Assembly: GCA_910589275.1 (NCBI GenBank)
Contig: CAJUTH010000032.1
Span: forward strand, 1 to 41,352
DNA from: an uncultured Dorea sp.
Lineage (GTDB): Bacteria; Bacillota; Clostridia; Lachnospirales; Lachnospiraceae
DNA length: 41,352 nt
Direction of reading: 5' to 3'
Shown: piece by piece, positions 37,960 to 41,352 of the stretch
Layout: every line of letters starts with the position of its first letter
Position numbering within the stretch: position 1 is the stretch's first letter
Position numbers and translations under genes: made by a program
The notes under the pieces: model-generated
Seen by the model: only the letters and a program-made list of their open reading frames with translations
Told to the model about the DNA's origin: nothing
Databases searched by the model: none

Positions 37960-38832
37960 TCAGCCGTCAAGCAGGAAGCTCTTGGCATATTTAAGGAAAA
38001 TCTTCGAAGCGGGGGACAAATCTTCCTGTGAGGAATAGGCAAGCCCCAGCTTGCGGTATACCCTTGGCGTAATAGGCCGGATTTCGAAGTCTCCAATCCG
38101 TCCTCTGAGGAGAAGGCCAGGGAGAATGGTCAGTCCGAGCTCATGCTCTACCATGGAGATGGAGCTGAATTCATTTACTGTTATATACCGAATGTCAGGC
38201 TTTACATGATACTCCTTAAGAATCCGGTGTACGTCGTTGCCGGGGGTGTATTCTGTAATCACAAAGGGGAGTCCTTGAAAAGCCTCGATGGGAATTGCGT
38301 CGTATTCTGTCAGCGGATGGTTTTTCGGGATTACTGCATACAGGTCGTCATCCATCACCGGGAGGAACTGATAGTTGTGTCCTTTTTGGTAACTGATAAA
38401 GCCGATATCGACCCGCCGGTCCTGAATCCAGTCGGCTAGTTCTCCTTCAGCGCCTTCATATACCCGGAAGATGATTTCCGGGTGAGCCTGTTTAAATTCC
38501 CGGATGATCTTGGGGATCCAGTGGATGGAGCAGCTTAAGTAGGTTCCGATCTTGATAGTCCCTTTTTGGGCGCCGTTTAAAAAGGCGATTTCCTGCGTTA
38601 GGATCTCATTGGCCTGGAGCAGTTCGCGGATAGACGGGATCAAGGACTTAGCCTCATTTGTCAGTGTCACTCCGTGATTGTCCTTTATAAATAGGGAAAA
38701 ACCAACCTCTTTTTCCAGTGCTTTCATCATTTGTGTAATACCCGACTGTGTATAGCCGAGTTCTTCCCCTACCCGTGTAAAGCTGCCGTAATCGTCAACG
38801 GCAAGCATTACTCTCCATTTCTTGATATCCAT
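37960..38832 (-). CDS. LysR family transcriptional regulator
   Basis: 290 residues. The N-terminal HTH is MDIKKWRVMLAVDDYGSFTRVGEELGYTQSGITQMMKALEKEVGFSLF, followed by the LysR effector-binding domain (about 90-285). AGGAGACAAAA precedes ATG. It is the first gene of the - strand run leading to YitT and TSUP 2, 116 bp ahead of the next gene. Controlling these permeases is the simple guess. The effector cannot be told. Confidence 0.9.
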   Translation of the reverse strand: MDIKKWRVMLAVDDYGSFTRVGEELGYTQSGITQMMKALEKEVGFSLFIKDNHGVTLTNEAKSLIPSIRELLQANEILTQEIAFLNGAQKGTIKIGTYLSCSIHWIPKIIREFKQAHPEIIFRVYEGAEGELADWIQDRRVDIGFISYQKGHNYQFLPVMDDDLYAVIPKNHPLTEYDAIPIEAFQGLPFVITEYTPGNDVHRILKEYHVKPDIRYITVNEFSSISMVEHELGLTILPGLLLRGRIGDFEIRPITPRVYRKLGLAYSSQEDLSPASKIFLKYAKSFLLDG

Positions 38833-38948
38833 TTTTGTCTCCTATGCATAAAAATTCATAAAATCTTAATATTATTAGAAATATAGTAGCGAAAAAGAAT
38901 AGAAAATACAAGATTGTATTCAAAAAAATGCAAAAAAATGATAGATGG

Positions 38949-38996
38949 TTACTGTTCGCGGGTCAGGAATGTGCTGAACTGCACATTCCGTGAGAA
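38949..38996 (+). repeat. Hairpin repeat, copy 1
   Basis: TTACTGTTCGCGGGTCA then GGAATGTGC (38966-38974), TGAACT, GCACATTCC (38981-38989), CGTGAGAA. It is an inverted copy of the sequence at 40159-40205. The internal stem differs at one base pair (T-A here, C-G there), so symmetry is conserved. Confidence 0.8.
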
Positions 38997-39059
38997 CAGA
39001 CTTACGGTGTTCACAGAGTGATGTTTTCCCTAAAAGAGAAATGTATCCTAATATAAAAT

Positions 39060-39094
39060 AAACCTGTGCCGCACCTGATGGCCCGGACAGGTTT
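39060..39094 (-). terminator. Hairpin downstream of the Rpn-type pseudogene
   Basis: AAACCTGT (39060-39067) pairs with ACAGGTTT (39087-39094). On the - strand ATTTTATATT follows, a plausible terminator for the - strand gene remnant. Confidence 0.55.
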
Positions 39095-39124
39095 ATCCAC
39101 ATGTTTTCGATGTCTATAAGAAAC

Positions 39125-39935
39125 TTACACAGGCTGTTTCCCATATTGTTCTAAATAGGCGGCGGCTGTCTCGAAAGACAGGCCGATCTTCTCCTGCAGC
39201 CTTTTTAGAATAGCTGCATCATCTAAGCCAAATTCCTGTCCCATTGTAATAATTTCTTCGGCTTTTCCTTCGGTTCTTCCTTTCCGGATCAATCTTTCAG
39301 ATTCTGTCTCAATTACCGTTCCTCCCATAATATTCACCAGCCTTTCTTCATATTTGTTTCCATTTGTTATGTGTGTTATGATTGTATTTACGAAGCCCAT
39401 AAGATCTATAAGTTCATAATCTAATAATTCACCTTTTTTATGAAGCAGGAGCATCTCATTCCTAAAATATTCCAGATCCCTTACTGCATGATCTATATTT
39501 TCTATATTATTATCAGAGATGGCTTTTTCATACCTTGTAATATAAAAGGGGATATAGGGAAATAATCGCTTTTCGATGATGTATTCCTTTGTAAATTCTT
39601 CTAGAATTACATTGGCAGACTCGTAATTTACTCGACTATAAATGCATATTCGGCAATCCTGATTGCCATAGAACCATCGTCATAGCTCTGGGATTCCAGA
39701 AGATAGATTTCATTTTCAATCTTGATTACAAAATCTGAAATCTGTTCCTCTATATCTTTGCTTCCGTCTGCAGTCTCGCTTTCTGCCAAATATCCTTCGG
39801 AGGGCAATGTTTCTAACTTTGCATCCATGGGATAATTCTTCCCAAATATATCGTTGATTACAGAGATAAATAATCGTTTGTGCCTGCTCTTTAATGTTTA
39901 TATACGTTGTCGTAATCAGGGGTCTTTTTCTGCAT
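39125..39935 (-). pseudogene. Rpn-family PD-(D/E)XK nuclease / putative transposase, broken
   Basis: Three pieces of one protein in different frames. The N terminus (ATG at 39935, MQKKTPDYDNVYKH) hits a stop, and the frame then continues as TLKSRHKRLFISVINDIFGKNYP into MDAKLETLPSEGYLAESETADGSKDIEEQISDFVIKIENEIYLLESQSYDDGSMAIRIAEYAFIV. It then jumps, after a missing stretch that family members have (about 50 residues, from knowledge of the family), to NYESANVILEEFTKEYIIEKRLFPYIPFY and ends in the C-terminal half (…AAAYLEQYGKQPV). So there is at least one frameshift and one internal deletion. The intact family promotes recombination. It lies between two inverted hairpin repeats. Confidence 0.8.
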
Positions 39936-40019
39936 ATTAATGTATCCTTTCGCAGATATCTTCTTTAGCAAAAACTAAAAGATCTATTTTTATTATAACG
40001 TTAATTCTCTGATATGACA

Positions 40020-40140
40020 ACAAAAATAGCAGCTTACAGCTTCGCTGTTACGGATGCTTGTTTACTATTCACGGCCCGGGAGGCCGCTCATAGCAACAAT
40101 TCGGGGCGATAATCAAAATTTTGTTGCGCAAAAATCGCCT
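40020..40140. other. Hairpin-rich decayed DNA before the second repeat
   Basis: No gene. Small stems include ACAGC-TTC-GCTGT near 40035, CGGCC-CGGGA-GGCCG near 40073, and a longer GGGCGAT / ATCGCCT arm pair near 40105 and 40133. It looks like palindrome-rich remnant DNA. Confidence 0.4.
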
Positions 40141-40158
40141 CTCACACCTGAATCACAT

Positions 40159-40205
40159 TCTCACGGAATGCGCAATTTAGCGCATTCCTGACCCATGAAC
40201 AGTAA
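40159..40205 (-). repeat. Hairpin repeat, copy 2 (inverted to copy 1)
   Basis: TTCTCACGGAATGCGC (arm GGAATGCGC, 40165-40173), loop AATTTA, GCGCATTCC (40180-40188), then TGACCCATGAACAGTAA. As the reverse complement it aligns with 38949-38996 over nearly 48 bp with few differences, one of them a compensating pair in the stem. Confidence 0.8.
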
Positions 40206-40211
40206 CGATGC

Positions 40212-40241
40212 TTGACATTATGGAATGAATGAAAGTACAAT
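40212..40241 (+). promoter_or_regulatory. Promoter of the SDR gene
   Basis: TTGACA (40212-40217) and TACAAT (40236-40241) are 18 bp apart. GAGGAGATTTATTGT precedes ATG at 40272. The promoter starts just 7 bp after the end of repeat copy 2. Confidence 0.75.
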
Positions 40242-40271
40242 GAGGGAAACGGTTTAGAGGAGATTTATTGT

Positions 40272-41081
40272 ATGGACAGGTTAAAAGACAAGGTTGCTAT
40301 TGTCACAGGCTCTACTAGTGGGATCGGTTTGGGTATCGCCCGCGCGTATGCGGCGGAAGGCGCTAAGGTTGTGGTTTCCGGTTATCAGGTAAATAAGAGA
40401 AGGCGCGGGCTTGTGGTCAGCGAAGTCAGCAAAAAAGGCGGGGAAGCTTTTTTCTGCCCGATTGATCTCGACGATCCATCCAGTATAGAGAACCTAATTG
40501 GAGATACGGTGGAGAAATATGGGAAGATTGACATTTTGGTCAACAACGCGGCAAACGTGCTTCTGGCTGACGGCCGGGTGGACGAGCTGACGCTGGAAAT
40601 GTGGGATGCCATTTTTCAGAGTGATCTAAGGGGAACCTTCTATGTTATTAAATGCGCTCTGCCCCATATGCTGAAAAATGCTGACGGAGGTTCTATTATC
40701 AATATCGGTTCTATGGCCACCGGCGGCGGGGATCTTGGCTCTACGGCATACGCCTGTGCGAAGGCCGGGGTGGATATGCTTACCCAGTCGGTAGCTCTGC
40801 AGTACGGTAAACAGAATATCCGCTGCAACTGTGTGCGGCCGGGCATGATCATCACCCGCCAGAATGAACGATATATTGAGCAGGAGTCCAAAAATATTTT
40901 TCTAGACAATATTATGGTCAATCGGTTAGGCAGGCCGGGGGATATTGCCAATGCCTGCGTCTATTTGGGGTCTGATGAGAGCGCGTATGTTACCGGACAG
41001 ATCATATCTGTGGACGGCGGTTTGAATGCGCATATTCCTACGGTAGCCCAGTTCCGCGCCAGAGAATCCCGCACATGGTAA
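40272..41081 (+). CDS. Short-chain dehydrogenase/reductase
   Basis: 269-residue classical SDR with a Rossmann fold. TGSTSGIGLGIA (12-23) is the nucleotide-binding glycine motif, NNAAN the stabilising segment, GSMATGGGDLGSTAYACAKAG carries the catalytic Ser and the Tyr-x3-Lys pair, and NCVRPGMIIT the later loop. GQIISVDGGLNAHIPT is the usual end, extended here by about 20 residues (VAQFRARESRTW). Some gut hydroxysteroid dehydrogenases share a tail of this shape after the VxGG, so a steroid or sugar-alcohol substrate is possible. It is not close to BaiA by motif. It is a single gene with its own promoter and terminator. Confidence 0.9.
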   Translation: MDRLKDKVAIVTGSTSGIGLGIARAYAAEGAKVVVSGYQVNKRRRGLVVSEVSKKGGEAFFCPIDLDDPSSIENLIGDTVEKYGKIDILVNNAANVLLADGRVDELTLEMWDAIFQSDLRGTFYVIKCALPHMLKNADGGSIINIGSMATGGGDLGSTAYACAKAGVDMLTQSVALQYGKQNIRCNCVRPGMIITRQNERYIEQESKNIFLDNIMVNRLGRPGDIANACVYLGSDESAYVTGQIISVDGGLNAHIPTVAQFRARESRTW

Positions 41082-41129
41082 TTAAGCCGGATTATATTTA
41101 GTACATTTTAGAATCAGAAGACAGCAATG

Positions 41130-41205
41130 AGTTCAGCCACGCTCTTTAGACAAGCCGCAGACCGCCTGCTGCGATGGCTGAACTGTTAGAAAAAATAAAA
41201 AAAAT
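41130..41205 (+). terminator. Terminator-like hairpin after the SDR gene
   Basis: AGTTCAGCCA (41130-41139) pairs perfectly with TGGCTGAACT (41175-41184), enclosing a 35-nt loop with an inner GCAG/CTGC stem. An A-rich stretch follows, so on the + strand it lacks a U tract; on the - strand the flank is TTTTTTCTAACAG on the approach side. Direction is uncertain. Confidence 0.45.
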
Positions 41206-41216
41206 GAAAAAAACCC

Positions 41217-41245
41217 TTGAAAAGAGAAGAAAATTCTTATATACT
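41217..41245 (+). promoter_or_regulatory. Strong promoter at the window end
   Basis: TTGAAA (41217-41222) and TATACT (41240-41245) are 17 bp apart, after an A-tract (UP-like) from 41190 to 41213. Transcription would begin near 41252 and leave the window. Confidence 0.75.
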
Positions 41246-41251
41246 GAAAAA

Positions 41252-41352
41252 GCTGTGACATGATAGCTGTGAAGCGCGAGGTTGCTGTCAGCAGGGCTGG
41301 CAGGTTTTCCGTGGAGCGAATGTCAAGTTAGGAAACTGGCGACAAGTCACTG
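41252..41352 (+). promoter_or_regulatory. Start of a structured leader RNA, gene outside the window
   Basis: The transcript from the preceding promoter starts with GC-rich, hairpin-prone sequence (GCGAGGTTGCTGTCAGC; CAGCAGGGCTGGCAGG; TTTCCGTGGAGCGAA), with no start codon plus ribosome site before the end. The pattern resembles leaders ahead of ribosomal protein operons in Lachnospiraceae, possibly the S10 (rpsJ) operon; this is recalled, not proven. Confidence 0.35.

Noticed and set aside
40272..41081. BaiA bile-acid 7-alpha-dehydroxylation gene
   Set aside because: SDR motifs are there but the sequence pattern and neighbours do not match BaiA or a bai operon.
1..41352. CRISPR array
   Set aside because: No array of evenly spaced repeats with unique spacers was seen; only 2-copy tandem repeats and hairpins.

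Overview
The window looks like chromosome of an anaerobic, amino-acid-fermenting member of the Clostridia. The selenoprotein set, the class of transporters and the codon and promoter style suggest Lachnospiraceae, perhaps near the [Clostridium] scindens / C. hylemonae group. That placement is inference. The core of the window is a complete apparatus for reductive Stickland fermentation of proline: selenium handling and selenocysteine insertion (17.4-24.8 kb), tRNA-Sec (27.0 kb), proline racemase and D-proline reductase (25.7-33.2 kb), and a Na+/proline symporter (14.6-16.2 kb).

Layout. 1-2.7 kb: an amino-acid/dicarboxylate symporter broken at its 5' side beside a short direct repeat (possible IS end), a glycerate kinase, and a convergent class II aldolase. 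2.8-11.2 kb: rubrerythrin with a PerR-like box, two related FecR-domain lipoproteins, a WYL regulator overlapping a DUF554 membrane protein, a polar amino-acid ABC transporter operon, and a low-GC Fic protein. 11.6-12 kb: a 32-residue membrane peptide with a convergent antisense promoter, shared bidirectional terminator and hidden ribosome site, which looks like a type I toxin-antitoxin locus. 12.1-17.1 kb: acyltransferase, M18 aminopeptidase, PutP and an rRNA-type methyltransferase.

17.4-24.8 kb: yedF-selD-selA-selB-lysR-aminotransferase V-DUF3343, all on the + strand and tightly packed. SelD itself needs an in-frame UGA read as Sec. A TetR regulator separates this cluster from prdF (- strand). 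Then come tRNA-Sec, prdC, prdA, a CBO2463-type small protein and prdB (UGA = Sec151). After a strong terminator follow prdD, prdE and an amidohydrolase. Proline enters through PutP, is racemised by PrdF, and is reduced to 5-aminovalerate by PrdA/PrdB with electrons through PrdC. YedF, SelD, SelA, SelB, the PLP enzyme and DUF3343 would supply and insert selenium.

34.3-38.8 kb is a - strand group: a YcxB-like membrane protein, two paralogous TauE/SafE (TSUP) permeases, a YitT-type membrane protein and a LysR regulator. A 27-bp palindrome upstream of prdA recurs, with a compensatory base-pair change, at the promoter of the YcxB-like gene, which links the two blocks. 38.9-40.2 kb is decayed repeat DNA: a frameshifted, internally deleted Rpn-type nuclease gene between two inverted copies of a hairpin repeat. 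An SDR oxidoreductase follows. The window ends in a strong promoter and the start of a structured leader RNA whose gene lies outside.
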